A stretch of DNA of 64,000 bases from an uncultured Pelagimonas sp. (GTDB taxonomy: Bacteria > Pseudomonadota > Alphaproteobacteria > Rhodobacterales > Rhodobacteraceae), in contig CANMPP010000004.1 in the NCBI GenBank assembly GCA_947499735.1, positions 1-64,000 on the forward strand, read 5' to 3'. This document shows, in pieces, positions 1-9,507 of the stretch. A model generated the notes under the pieces. It saw only the letters and a list, made by a program, of their open reading frames with translations, was not told the origin of the DNA and did not search any database. The stretch's first letter is position 1, and every line of letters starts with the position of its first letter. The position numbers were made by a program, and so were the translations under genes.

Positions 1-166
1 AAACTCCCAAAGAGTTTCATAGAATTTGATACGTAAAAACATCCAAAACTGAGACAAACAAAACAGGACAAAGAAACGACAAACAACGGCCCATTGCAGC
101 CGTTGGTCACACTGTTTAGCCGCTGCGTCGCAGCATCACAAAGCAGACTTTGCCCTTTAACGCGGT

Positions 167-3100
167 CTATTTTTTTGAAACGTCAAGAACGAACACATCT
201 ACCAGAGTGGCCAATTCGTTTGGCAGTTTCTTCTCAATGCTTTTCTTAAGCTCTTCGGCGGTGGCTATCGTCTTATTCTTCAGACCTGCAATCTGTTCGT
301 CGGGGCCAAACCAAAGAACGAGGTAAACGCCCTGCTGCGCAGCATCTGGATGAATCGAATAGCGCTCATGGAGCTGCGCGGCGGCGGCAGTATAAAGATC
401 TTTATGCCATTGACCTTTTACTTCGACCACTAGCAGCTTTCGAACATTGTCGATCATCTTTGTGAAAGTTATGTCGCATCTCGTGGCCGCTTGCATCTGT
501 TTTTCAGGTTCAACAACAATACCTTGCCCCTTAAGCAGTAGCCGAAACCTGTCCGCAATGCGAAGCGCAGCAGGTACTTCTCCCAGACGCTCGCCTTTCT
601 CAAAATTCTTATAGAAGACGTCTTTTGACGTGGTTTCGCTTCCATTCAAGTCAGCTTGGTATGCGGTAAGCTCATCAATAATTAGCGCGCGTAGGCCTTC
701 GACAGTTAAAATCTCGCTCTTGTCCAACATTGCGACAACTTTGGACGGGGAAGGTGGTTCAAAGTCGCGAAGCGCCTTTTGTCGTTCCAACCCTGAGAGC
801 ATACTCTTCATCTCATTGTGCAAGTCCAAGTATCGAGAATTCGCAAGCAGCCTTTGAAGTGTCGGTATGGCATTGTCAGGGTCATCCGAGTTGATCGACC
901 AAATCACTTCGGTCAAAAAGCGGTAAGCGGTTTCAGAATTCGGGCTTCCTGTGCCCCAAGAGCTAGGTAACGGCACTTTTGGCCAATGTACGAAGAATGC
1001 ATCCAACAACGCTTCGACCTTGTCCGACGTAAGGCGCGGCCAAACCGGGTTATCACTTCGGTTCATTCGGCCAGATCGTTCGTTGAATAGTAACACGTTG
1101 TCTTTATCGGCCTTAAGCCAATCCCAAAAAGGGTTGTTTGTTCCATCTAAGAAATAGAATGCCCGCGTGAACCAAAACGTGCGCCGTTCATTCCGCGCCT
1201 CTAAGGATAGTGTCGGGTGCCAAAACAGCAAGGTTTCCATACATCTGAACGCAATCAAAGTACTGAGTTTTTCTCGATCCGCGTGCCGCGCTGCGATTTC
1301 AAAGAGGGTGTCCAAGGCTGAAATGTTCATCAATTCAAATTTGGCAAGCCATTCGAATGCAAGTGATGGCGCGAGCGGCTCAAAAATAGGATCGTGATTA
1401 AGCCAATGCACCTGCGGGTGGCTACAATCAAGTTCACGTAGTTGGGGTTCGAGATACTGGCGACAGAACTCTTCCACGTCGTCGGAAGTTGCAAACGCCA
1501 AGCGGTCTACCTCCGCCTTCAACGCGTTTTGCTCGTCTTCTTTGACAGCATCATAGTGCATGTCCATATTAGTCTTCAAAGCCCAAAGAAGTTTGGTTGA
1601 AACTGCGTTCAGATTTCCTTCATTCCTCAGAATTTCCAAGCACGACGCGTAAAGTATCGTCTCCGATTGTTGATACTGGGATGCGCATTGAAGTTCGGCA
1701 AGCTTGGGTAAATCAGGCACGTTGGGCGTGATAAAATCCAAACAATTGCGAAGAGCATTGCGAACGATAGGCTCACTACCGAACTCAGGAACAATTTTGT
1801 CAGGTTTCATAAGAACAAGATCGGCGAATCGAACTAGGCACGTCCAATGCCGCCCCCCTTCAACGAGTTCGCGGTTCTCGTGCACATACTTGATGTTGGC
1901 GGCCCGCATCTCATTTTCTTCTTTATCGCGTCTCTTCATGCGCCGCGAGTGACGGAAGCTCGGCACCCGGTTTTCGCGTTCAAGTCGATTGGCTTCCCTG
2001 TTTGACTTTGCCCATTCTCGCATGAAATTGGGTTTGGTTGATGCCTGCAGTCGCATGTGCCTGCGTAGCACATCAGGACCCCTATCCGGTTTGTCCAGAT
2101 ACAGCTTGTGCTGTGCAAGAAAACACGCCCAAAGTTCCGGATTGTCGGTGTCAAATGCTAGATCGACTACAAACCTAATATCTTCTTGTTGGAAGCTGAC
2201 ACCCGAATGAGAGTGGCTGTCAAACCATTGGTATTTGGTTGCGTAAATTTCATCCTTGTCCGTCAAAGCCCCAAAAACGTACGAGATAATGCCATGTCTG
2301 AGTTGAGTGTTTGAGCGAAGCTCCGCAACGGCCTTGCTTCGGTCTGGTCCTATGCTCCCTCGGAAGTTCAGTTTTCCAACCCACCGCCAAACACGCTTCG
2401 GGTCGAAAGGCGCAGGTGCCAACTCAAAGTAACGGTCCAACATCGCGCTGATAATCTTGCTTTTGCCGGTTCGACAGTCGCATGCGTATGATTTCTTGCC
2501 ACATGAGCAGATTAGGGCACTGGACAGGTCATCTAACAACCACTCGAGTGTAGGAAGATCCAAGCAACCGATTAGGTGATTCACAAAATGCCGTGCACCT
2601 ATTGTGCGCTCGCTTCTCTGTTTGCGCTCAGGGTACAAATGAGCACATACGCGGAAGAAGCCAGAAAGGTATTCCATGTCGAAAGACTGAGGTCCCAGCT
2701 TTTCGATAGTCTTAGCCACAGTCTTTAGGGAGGCTTGGCTTGCCTCGAAAATGAGAATGGCCAAATCTGCATAGTGGTCGTATCCGTCGCCATGATCCAT
2801 CAAACAGCTATTGGCCAATAAACGTGTGTTCTCGCTTTCTTGCGGAGACCGGACCAATCCCTGAAGTTCTTCCGTCAGCAGGGCGATTGCAGGTGATCCT
2901 GCCAACATCTCAAGAAACAAATCCCTTAAGTGGCCTACCGAGTTTTGGGTAAGCAAGGGCTTGATCTCATCGACAACTCCCTGAGTGAAGAAACCCGCGA
3001 CGCTGAACCTGCGCCAAAAATCCCCTCTACGGAAATATGGGTCTCGATTAGCGGCGTCTTTTAGCCGTTTAACAAGTAGGCGCTTAGATGCCACATCCAA

Positions 3101-4210
3101 CTGAGATGGATCACCGTTTGCAAGCACTGCGTACGGATCCAAGTGTATCGCAGCCTCTTGTATCTGAGTAGTGCCGAGAGACGCCATCCAACCCAACATC
3201 CCGCGCAACTCGTCACGGACCGCTGAGTTGGGTGCAACGATTGGTAAACACTTCGATATGGTCAAAGGGTCGGTTGGGTCGGCAATCCTCTTAGTTAAAT
3301 AGTTTGCCGCACAGTATTCAGAAACAGTTTTATGAACAGGCCGATGCTGATTTGCGTTGTCACCCGGCTTAAATAGCCGCGTTGCGAGGATGATCTCTGC
3401 TGAGCTACCAGCTTCAAACAATGATGAAAGCCCAGGATACATCCTGTTTTCAACAGTATCGATCGCTTCAATTGTTCCGACGCCCTCAGCCCCTGATAAC
3501 AACAGTTTCGCAAACACCTCCGAGGCAAGTTGCACAATTTTTTTGCTGGGCAGTGCTCCCTTGTCTTTCTTGACCTTCGGATTCGCTTCTTTCGTAAGCC
3601 GCTCAACGGCTTTCTCGAAGATTGATCTTTTATCTGCGAAATGTCTCTCGCTCTCGACATAAGCGTCAGCAAACAGCTTTAAGAACTGAGGGTTTGGAAG
3701 TAGCGCCTCCAATTCAAACCGGCTGATTTCAGTTTGGAAATCCGCAAAGTTTTCGCCTGGCGTGTGATGCTCAAAGATTGATTGTTGCTCCGCCTCGTCA
3801 AACTCGCGAAGTCTTACTACCAATGGCGCAGTTCCAAGGAACTCTTCGAACGCGTTTGTCGCAGCATTGTCCCATTCGCTTGAGCGACTTGAGATTATGA
3901 CGTGGGTTGGGTGCGCTTTATGAGCAATGCCAAGAATCTTGTAGATTCCCGTCTCGTCGATTTTCGCCAACTCATCAAACGCATCAATTACGAGTGGGCT
4001 TTTCTCGGCTTTTACTCCCACTTGCCCGAAAACATTTGCAGTTACGACCGAACAGCCCAACTGATTAGCAAGGCTCGATAAGAGTTCCGTTTTACCCCCA
4101 CCGGGTTCTGCCAATACGACGACGTACCGCGAAGCCGCAAGAAGCGTGGTCTCGTTGTAGGTTTCTTCATCGCTTGTGAGTGTACGGCGTAAATAGAACT
4201 TTGAACTCAT
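167..4210 (-). CDS. Large NACHT/STAND-like NTPase with C-terminal PD-(D/E)XK-like nuclease domain
   Basis: Very long protein (1347 aa) that I cannot assign to a named family. Near the N-terminus (about residues 31-44) is a Walker A motif, AEPGGGKTELL. It is followed about 35 residues later by a Walker B-like strand, LVIDAFDELAK, and then by a sensor-like VIISSRSSEW, the order seen in NACHT/STAND ATPases. The long middle looks all-helical and repeat-like, with a Cys cluster near residues 565-580 (CSCGKK..ACDC) that could bind zinc. In the last 90 residues, CDITF followed by VVEVKGQW fits the D...ExK core of restriction-like nucleases. The likely role is an anti-phage sensor with the nuclease as effector (inference). 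It lies downstream of the CBASS operon on the same strand, but separated by about 750 bp, so probably on its own promoter. The order (NTPase first, nuclease last) differs from Avs proteins, which carry the effector at the N-terminus. Confidence 0.7.
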   Translation of the reverse strand: MSSKFYLRRTLTSDEETYNETTLLAASRYVVVLAEPGGGKTELLSSLANQLGCSVVTANVFGQVGVKAEKSPLVIDAFDELAKIDETGIYKILGIAHKAHPTHVIISSRSSEWDNAATNAFEEFLGTAPLVVRLREFDEAEQQSIFEHHTPGENFADFQTEISRFELEALLPNPQFLKLFADAYVESERHFADKRSIFEKAVERLTKEANPKVKKDKGALPSKKIVQLASEVFAKLLLSGAEGVGTIEAIDTVENRMYPGLSSLFEAGSSAEIILATRLFKPGDNANQHRPVHKTVSEYCAANYLTKRIADPTDPLTISKCLPIVAPNSAVRDELRGMLGWMASLGTTQIQEAAIHLDPYAVLANGDPSQLDVASKRLLVKRLKDAANRDPYFRRGDFWRRFSVAGFFTQGVVDEIKPLLTQNSVGHLRDLFLEMLAGSPAIALLTEELQGLVRSPQESENTRLLANSCLMDHGDGYDHYADLAILIFEASQASLKTVAKTIEKLGPQSFDMEYLSGFFRVCAHLYPERKQRSERTIGARHFVNHLIGCLDLPTLEWLLDDLSSALICSCGKKSYACDCRTGKSKIISAMLDRYFELAPAPFDPKRVWRWVGKLNFRGSIGPDRSKAVAELRSNTQLRHGIISYVFGALTDKDEIYATKYQWFDSHSHSGVSFQQEDIRFVVDLAFDTDNPELWACFLAQHKLYLDKPDRGPDVLRRHMRLQASTKPNFMREWAKSNREANRLERENRVPSFRHSRRMKRRDKEENEMRAANIKYVHENRELVEGGRHWTCLVRFADLVLMKPDKIVPEFGSEPIVRNALRNCLDFITPNVPDLPKLAELQCASQYQQSETILYASCLEILRNEGNLNAVSTKLLWALKTNMDMHYDAVKEDEQNALKAEVDRLAFATSDDVEEFCRQYLEPQLRELDCSHPQVHWLNHDPIFEPLAPSLAFEWLAKFELMNISALDTLFEIAARHADREKLSTLIAFRCMETLLFWHPTLSLEARNERRTFWFTRAFYFLDGTNNPFWDWLKADKDNVLLFNERSGRMNRSDNPVWPRLTSDKVEALLDAFFVHWPKVPLPSSWGTGSPNSETAYRFLTEVIWSINSDDPDNAIPTLQRLLANSRYLDLHNEMKSMLSGLERQKALRDFEPPSPSKVVAMLDKSEILTVEGLRALIIDELTAYQADLNGSETTSKDVFYKNFEKGERLGEVPAALRIADRFRLLLKGQGIVVEPEKQMQAATRCDITFTKMIDNVRKLLVVEVKGQWHKDLYTAAAAQLHERYSIHPDAAQQGVYLVLWFGPDEQIAGLKNKTIATAEELKKSIEKKLPNELATLVDVFVLDVSKK

Positions 4211-4964
4211 CTATTCTTAATAGCAGCACCAAAATGGGAGCGTAAGTCAGCTAACAACCAAAACCAGAGTTGCGGCGAACAAACACACTTAGACATTTGC
4301 GCATCTATGCACTGGAATAAATGGCTGCTACTGTCTCAAATCAAAGAAACCTCTCTAACGCAGCGAACGTCTCCTTTCCGCCGTTTACGCCGTATTCTTA
4401 GCAAGGCATATTTTTCCGTAAGACGCGTGAACGCCTGTTTTGGGTCAGAAATGCTTGACGTTTGGATCAGAATTGAATGAAGGGTGTGTCGATTTTTCTT
4501 GGAAAATCGATCATGTTTGGGGCAAAGTTCTCTGACGATCCACAATCATTGTAGAACATCACACGAACCTGACCCAACCGTCACAGTTGGACCAGAAACA
4601 ATTCTGGCGTCAAGTTTGTGAAGGCACCTCCAAACTCAGAAGAACCGAATATAACTCGGAGAAGAGGTCTCTGATTGCTTACTAGGATAGCCTGGCAACT
4701 GAATAGGCTTATTCAAGCGAGCAGTAGCTTTATGGCCCAGACCGGACATTGGAGACGTTTCCGCATGCCGCGCTGCAAAAATCCCATTACCGGACATCCG
4801 ACACTACCGCTTGATGCTGCAGTCGCAGCCCGCATAGCCGCCGTTCGCGGCTCCAGCTCGAATTCGACGGCGGCAAACCTGGGGTCAGGGTTCGGCAGTC
4901 ACAGTTTGCAAAGCAGTCACTTGGTTTTTTTGAAGCACTAGCAGAACGCTTTTGCCTCATCCAG
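4211..4964. other. Non-coding stretch between cap4 and the NTPase gene
   Basis: About 750 bp with no convincing gene. The short open frames here (for example 69 aa at 4336-4545 minus and 88 aa at 4675-4941 plus) have no ribosome-binding site or protein-like composition that I can support. The stretch holds a clean palindrome at 4489-4510 and presumably the promoter of the NTPase gene, whose start is at 4210. Part of 4735-4870 is richer in G+C than its surroundings and could be decayed sequence. Confidence 0.5.
4489..4510. repeat. 8-bp perfect inverted repeat
   Basis: TCGATTTT at 4489-4496 and AAAATCGA at 4503-4510 are perfect reverse complements, with spacer TCTTGG. It lies about 280 bp upstream of the NTPase start. 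It could be an operator or a hairpin. No T-tract follows it that would make a clear intrinsic terminator for cap4. Confidence 0.4.
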
Positions 4965-6380
4965 TTACGATACCCGTACAGTTGGAACATATTCATTTTC
5001 ACTGGTGACAAATTCATACAATTGCGTTGGCGGCAAACCATTCCAACGATGTCCGAGAGCAACCGCCAACGCCGCCGGCCCAACAAAGAAGCAGTTAATC
5101 TGTTTCGCGTTAAAAATGCTGCAAGCAGAAGAAACCGCTTTCTTTATGGACTGAACCGAAGCTTGAGCGTCTTCGGCTGATGTTATTGCTTCGGGCAGAT
5201 GAATACGCAGGATCTGCTTCGCATCACCTGAAGTCAGTTGTTTTTCCACTTGCTGGGTTGGATCCCTCAAGCATCCGATCGCTACCAAAAGTTTCTCTTC
5301 AAAAAGTTGCGCCGGCGGTTCAATCGTCCATTCTGGATACGATTTTCCTGGAATGGGATGGGAGTCAGTATTCCAAAACCCGTCGCGCGTTGGAATCTCA
5401 ATCTCAAAACCCGAAGCCGACCTGAAGGCCGAGCCAATCGCGAATCCAGTGGACAATCGGTAGCGACCAGAAAGGACAATCCTGGTGTGACCGTTCACAC
5501 GACACCACTCCGCAGCTCTATTAAGCGGCTTAAGTAGCTTTGCCTTCCAAACATCCGGTGGAGGATATGCAAGATCACCTCCGCTGAAGGGGCGGCCATC
5601 AATGTCAATGCAATCTACTTCTCCCGGTTGCTCCACAGAAAGGATCCGGACTGGGCATCCTTGGGAATTTAGCAACTCCGGAAGGATAGCGCTAAAGAGA
5701 TCGATTAGTACCGCTCTATCAACCATTTCACCGACAGAGTTTGCGAAAACCTCGTTGAGCTTCTGGAACAGGCCTTGCACTGATCGCATACCAAAATCGG
5801 ACTCTGGGTAGGCTTTGCGCAGCTCCTCTGAGAACGCCGACGCAGCAGCGCTTTGGTCATGCAAACTACGCAGAAAGATGTTAGCGTTCTTTGCAACGAA
5901 CCGACCAAGATCACCCGAGAATTCGGCTTCAAGTTTCGTCTGAAACGCTTGATCGTTGGCGTCAGTAATATCCGTAAATGGTTGGTAAAACCGCCTCGCC
6001 CGTTCTATTCGCCCGGCGTCTCGCTCAAGCCAACGTAAAGCAGCCGGCAAGGCTGGCGTCACGAGCGTTTGTATCAAAGCAGTGTTGGGATAGTGTGTGT
6101 CGTAGGTCTTAAAGTTCTCGAACACTTCAACGATCTCACCGCGTGTAAGATGTCCTGACTTTGCCTGAAACCGCTCAAGTACATGGCCATGCACAGCATG
6201 AGGCGAGAAGAAGCGTGCTTCAAAATCCTCCAGTGCTTCGACTGTCAAACCTTCGAATGCAGCGTTTTTTAGCCAGGCTGGAATACGGCAAATCGCATCC
6301 CACCTTTGATAGTCAAAACCATCAATTGCGATTACGCCACCCATCCCTGTCTTGTCGATCAAGCTAGGTGCGTCACTCAT
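4965..6380 (-). CDS. cap4: CBASS effector Cap4 (DUF4297-type nuclease + SAVED)
   Basis: 471 aa, the usual size for Cap4. The N-terminal part carries GFDYQRWDAI (about 21-30), then LEDFEARF (about 50-57) and ERFQAKSG (about 69-76). These fit the restriction-like core of DUF4297/Cap4 nucleases, with the QAK lysine as probable catalytic residue. The C-terminal half reads as a SAVED domain, ending with an aromatic stretch (FFVGPAALAVALGHRWN, then LYEFV and a final Y-x-P) typical of that fold. In the family, SAVED binds a cyclic oligonucleotide and switches on promiscuous double-stranded DNA cutting. It is the last gene of the CBASS operon and its start overlaps the end of cap3 by 8 bp, so translation is probably coupled. 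The SAVED ligand cannot be told from sequence. Confidence 0.85.
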   Translation of the reverse strand: MSDAPSLIDKTGMGGVIAIDGFDYQRWDAICRIPAWLKNAAFEGLTVEALEDFEARFFSPHAVHGHVLERFQAKSGHLTRGEIVEVFENFKTYDTHYPNTALIQTLVTPALPAALRWLERDAGRIERARRFYQPFTDITDANDQAFQTKLEAEFSGDLGRFVAKNANIFLRSLHDQSAAASAFSEELRKAYPESDFGMRSVQGLFQKLNEVFANSVGEMVDRAVLIDLFSAILPELLNSQGCPVRILSVEQPGEVDCIDIDGRPFSGGDLAYPPPDVWKAKLLKPLNRAAEWCRVNGHTRIVLSGRYRLSTGFAIGSAFRSASGFEIEIPTRDGFWNTDSHPIPGKSYPEWTIEPPAQLFEEKLLVAIGCLRDPTQQVEKQLTSGDAKQILRIHLPEAITSAEDAQASVQSIKKAVSSACSIFNAKQINCFFVGPAALAVALGHRWNGLPPTQLYEFVTSENEYVPTVRVS

Positions 6381-6837
6381 TTCTAACCTCTATAAAAATA
6401 GGAAACTCTTGGCCCTCAGGATCAAAAAGCCACCCCCCAAGCTCCAATGATTGCCCAGCCAATTTGCAGATCAACAGAAGTGCGAATTGACCCTCAAAAT
6501 TCTGGCTTGCAACCAGCTCACGCATTGTTTTTACATCAGTGTTACTTGGACGGACGGCAAAAGACGGATGACTATGCCATTCGCCAATGTAGTTGAATCT
6601 TGTGTATTGATGCCGTGTCCGATCAAAGAACGCCAGCGCGTCAGATGCTGCTTGCACTAGGTCGACTAGGAAGCGAGAGATTGTCCCTGGGCGTTTCTGA
6701 AAGGTAAAGTCAGATCCTAGGAAATCTGAGGGTGCTATTTGCTCGCCGTAGATCTGGCCACCAATTTCCTTTGCCCCTGCCTTCTCCAGAGCAGTTCTTA
6801 TGGAGTCGACCTGTTCATGGGGTATCGTTAGTTTCAC
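6373..6837 (-). CDS. cap3: CBASS Cap3, JAMM-family isopeptidase
   Basis: 154 aa JAB/MPN-fold protease. The full JAMM signature is present: H88-S-H90, seven residues, then S98-x-x-D101 (sequence HSHPSFAV..SNTD). An upstream Glu (E25 in KEIGGQIYG) sits where the catalytic glutamate is expected. In type II CBASS, Cap3 removes the CD-NTase from its conjugates and so opposes Cap2. The gene overlaps the end of cap2 by 23 bp and the start of cap4 by 8 bp, a tight operon. Confidence 0.9.
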   Translation of the reverse strand: MKLTIPHEQVDSIRTALEKAGAKEIGGQIYGEQIAPSDFLGSDFTFQKRPGTISRFLVDLVQAASDALAFFDRTRHQYTRFNYIGEWHSHPSFAVRPSNTDVKTMRELVASQNFEGQFALLLICKLAGQSLELGGWLFDPEGQEFPIFIEVRNE

Positions 6838-8509
6838 CAGTTATCCCTTCAAGCAGTTCCTTTTGAAATTCAGTTAGTTCCAAATAAGGTTTGAGCCCAT
6901 CTGCGGCCTTGGTTGGACCTCCGACATTCAACTGCCAATTGTGGCCGTACCCATCAAAAACCCATTCCTTCCTTAGGCCAACCAACAACCAAGCATTTGG
7001 ACCTAAACTAACTTCCGGATCGAGGATATCAATTGCCACACGCGCGGCATGCCCAGATGCAATAGTGACTGCGGCATCATCGGCCACTACAGGCGCACCT
7101 TCTTCACTTATCGCCTCATAAGGACGATGCCCTGTTGATGGTGGAACCTTATCCTGATCGTTGCAAAACGCCACGTATGCGCCATAGCCGTCGCTGTAGT
7201 TCGCATCGATCTCAGGAACGGCGCGAGCTATCAAACAACCAAACCCACCTTCAAATACCTTCGCTGTCATGAACGGCGTCTTATTAAAGTCTGCAAGAGC
7301 ACCCAAAAACCGCGACGTCGCTTCATCTCCACTCGCATCTATCAGCAGGTCACAGTCGGAAAAATAATCAATGATCGTCGCTTGGTAGGATGCCGAAAGC
7401 TGCCAATTTAGATTGCTATCAACAACAAGAACATCTGCACCATTGTAAATCTGAAGAAGTCGGCGCTTCATGGCATGGACCTTTCGAAACCCGACATCGC
7501 GCCAATCTAGCACATGACGTTCAAGATTCTCGGGTAGGAAAACATCGCCGTCAGCCAAGACAAAATTACGAATGCCTGACCGAAGTAGGGTTTCGGCCAA
7601 CTTTGAACCAACCGAACCAACCCCGACAATTCCAACTGTCTTTGCAGACAGCACATCGCCATGGCCTGATCGCTCGCCAAATGCGCTGTTCAGGACAATC
7701 CATTTACGCGGATAAACTCCATGATCTTTGGGGCTATGGAATGCGGCCAGCTCGTCAGTGCCACATACAAACACGACACCTTCTTCAGTATCGATGCCTT
7801 CAAGGGATACGCCAATTGCATCCGCAAACTCTTCTCTCGTGCCATCAACTTCTTTCGGAGCAGCATTCTTCGTGACCAAGACTTTTACAGTTACCCGCAA
7901 AGTTCCAAGGTCGAATGATGCGGGATGTTCAGTTCGCGCTTTATCGGCGCTATCGGTCACCATTATCGGCCAGACATCATCCTCAGCAGACCAACGAATT
8001 GCCGAAACATCATCGTGAACGCCAGCCTGAAATCGCGCATAGCAGGATTTGCTTATCAAGATTGGGTGCCGCTTCCAGTCGTACCTTTGAATGTCACTGA
8101 CAAAGTGAGCCGACGGAACCGTCTGCTTTTCCCCTTTGCCCAACGGGTTCTCCTGATCCAAGAGATTGTAAGCACTTTGCAAAACATCTGCACCAGTGGC
8201 ATTGGGATCCCAATTATCCGGGCGAAGCTCCAAACAGAGCGTTCCACCCGCACCATATTGATGGTTGCTCCACTTTGCATCTGGATCTTGCGGAACAACC
8301 CAAGCAGGGACCCAAGGAAACCGATCAGGATATAGCAGTCGGACAGGATAGATGTGGTCATGCGCGACCAGATCACCTTCCATGCTTAGTCGACCACCGT
8401 CAATCTTCCAGGTCGAGAGTGTGAACCAACTCACCTCAGCTACCAGGGCTTCAACAGCCGCCTTTTCATGCTCAAGCCTAGTTGGATCTGTAATCCACCA
8501 GAACTTCAT
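6815..8509 (-). CDS. cap2: CBASS Cap2, E2-E1 ubiquitin-transfer-like fusion
   Basis: 564 aa. The N-terminal E2-like domain has its catalytic Cys at C92 (GGTLCLELRPDNW). The C-terminal half is a ThiF/E1-type adenylation domain with glycine-rich loop VGIVGVGSVGS (about 292-302) and the following LADGD (about 318-322). Cys449 (AFCNDQ) is a candidate E1 active-site cysteine; Cys425 is an alternative. Known Cap2 proteins join the C-terminus of the CD-NTase to a target, which primes the CD-NTase. The start overlaps the stop of the CD-NTase gene by 4 bp (ATGA), so the two are almost certainly translated together. All parts look intact. Confidence 0.9.
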   Translation of the reverse strand: MKFWWITDPTRLEHEKAAVEALVAEVSWFTLSTWKIDGGRLSMEGDLVAHDHIYPVRLLYPDRFPWVPAWVVPQDPDAKWSNHQYGAGGTLCLELRPDNWDPNATGADVLQSAYNLLDQENPLGKGEKQTVPSAHFVSDIQRYDWKRHPILISKSCYARFQAGVHDDVSAIRWSAEDDVWPIMVTDSADKARTEHPASFDLGTLRVTVKVLVTKNAAPKEVDGTREEFADAIGVSLEGIDTEEGVVFVCGTDELAAFHSPKDHGVYPRKWIVLNSAFGERSGHGDVLSAKTVGIVGVGSVGSKLAETLLRSGIRNFVLADGDVFLPENLERHVLDWRDVGFRKVHAMKRRLLQIYNGADVLVVDSNLNWQLSASYQATIIDYFSDCDLLIDASGDEATSRFLGALADFNKTPFMTAKVFEGGFGCLIARAVPEIDANYSDGYGAYVAFCNDQDKVPPSTGHRPYEAISEEGAPVVADDAAVTIASGHAARVAIDILDPEVSLGPNAWLLVGLRKEWVFDGYGHNWQLNVGGPTKAADGLKPYLELTEFQKELLEGITGETNDTP

Positions 8510-9507
8510 GCAAAGCCGCGAGGTGTTGTTGCTTTCACGGCACGATCAGGAAATGAATAAGACTTTGTCTCAAATGGTGCTGCCACGAACGAACTCGTGC
8601 TCGTACTTGCAGCCGACTTTTGCGTCGACTTAAATCTGGGTCCAAAGAGCTTGCGCCACTGTCGCGTGGCCTCTTCAAGATCTTCCTCTTCTATCGCCTT
8701 TCGAGCAACGGCCGCATGCGTTCTCACACGTGAAATGAAGCTCTTCCAGTTAGTTATCGATACCTTGGAAAGAATGTCATTGCCTGGCATGCCAGGATCC
8801 TCTAACCAAGGCTTTTGATTAATGTCTGCCAGATCACCATACGAGACAACGATACTTTCGAGCATTTGCGCGAAACACTCACCATAGTGCGTCTCGTTTT
8901 TGGGAGCGTGTTTAGCGACCAAAACTTCAAGTACAAAACCCTTAGGGCGAAGTCCCGATCGATTTTCACGCCGCCACCACTTGAAGAGCTTTACCAATGG
9001 TTTGAAGCGGCCATTGAAGTTAGAGTTCTGTTCGCCGCTCCAGCTAGTGTGTGCTGGCGGGTTGGTCGGTGTCCAACCGTCAATTTCTCGATCGGTAATT
9101 TTGTACGCGTCCCAAGTCTTAAACACCGGAACAAGATCAATCTCCGCTTTGTTTGTGGCAACACGAATGGAACGCCGGTTGATGCGTTCAACTTGATAGT
9201 CTTGGTTGCGCGCAGCCTTTGCCAGCAGATTGAGCACAGATGTCGGATCATCTGACTCTGTAAAGTTCGTTTCCAAGATAATGTCCACGTCAGCACGCTC
9301 ATATTCGGCACCTACTCTTTTTGGTCGGATAGCAGTATCTCGCGCATAACTTCCCGCTAAGAAGCTTCCTTCCCAGTTATCGGCCCAATTTGGATCAGTC
9401 TTCAGACTAGATCGAATTTTGACATGCGCATCGCTGGAGTCGGACTTCGTGGTCTTGCTTGGTTCGATATCAGTCAGCAGCTCTATAAATCTTGTGTTTG
9501 GAATCAT
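8506..9507 (-). CDS. CBASS CD-NTase (cyclic oligonucleotide synthase)
   Basis: 333 aa nucleotidyltransferase of the SMODS/CD-NTase type. GSYARDTAI (about 52-60) is the GS motif of the Pol-beta fold. Asp73 and Asp75 (ADVDIIL) and Asp124 (AEIDLVP) form the metal-binding triad. Pairing with Cap2, Cap3 and a Cap4 effector fits a clade D enzyme (CdnD), but clade and product cannot be fixed by eye. The C-terminus ends PRGFA after a low-complexity tail, consistent with a flexible end that Cap2 would conjugate. I chose the ATG at 9507; an upstream ATG at 9552 adds 15 residues with no clear ribosome-binding site. It is the first gene of the minus-strand operon and is divergent from the gene at 9718. 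Confidence 0.88.
   Translation of the reverse strand: MIPNTRFIELLTDIEPSKTTKSDSSDAHVKIRSSLKTDPNWADNWEGSFLAGSYARDTAIRPKRVGAEYERADVDIILETNFTESDDPTSVLNLLAKAARNQDYQVERINRRSIRVATNKAEIDLVPVFKTWDAYKITDREIDGWTPTNPPAHTSWSGEQNSNFNGRFKPLVKLFKWWRRENRSGLRPKGFVLEVLVAKHAPKNETHYGECFAQMLESIVVSYGDLADINQKPWLEDPGMPGNDILSKVSITNWKSFISRVRTHAAVARKAIEEEDLEEATRQWRKLFGPRFKSTQKSAASTSTSSFVAAPFETKSYSFPDRAVKATTPRGFA

Noticed and set aside
1-166. Hairpin CAACGGC/GCCGTTG (84-105) as terminator of the NTPase gene
   Set aside because: Only a weak T-run follows on the minus strand; too uncertain to list.
4336-4941. Short frames of 69 aa (minus) and 88 aa (plus) between cap4 and the NTPase
   Set aside because: No ribosome site, no protein-like composition and no operon context.
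5180-8100. Several plus-strand frames inside the CBASS operon
   Set aside because: They are antisense shadows of cap2 and cap4.
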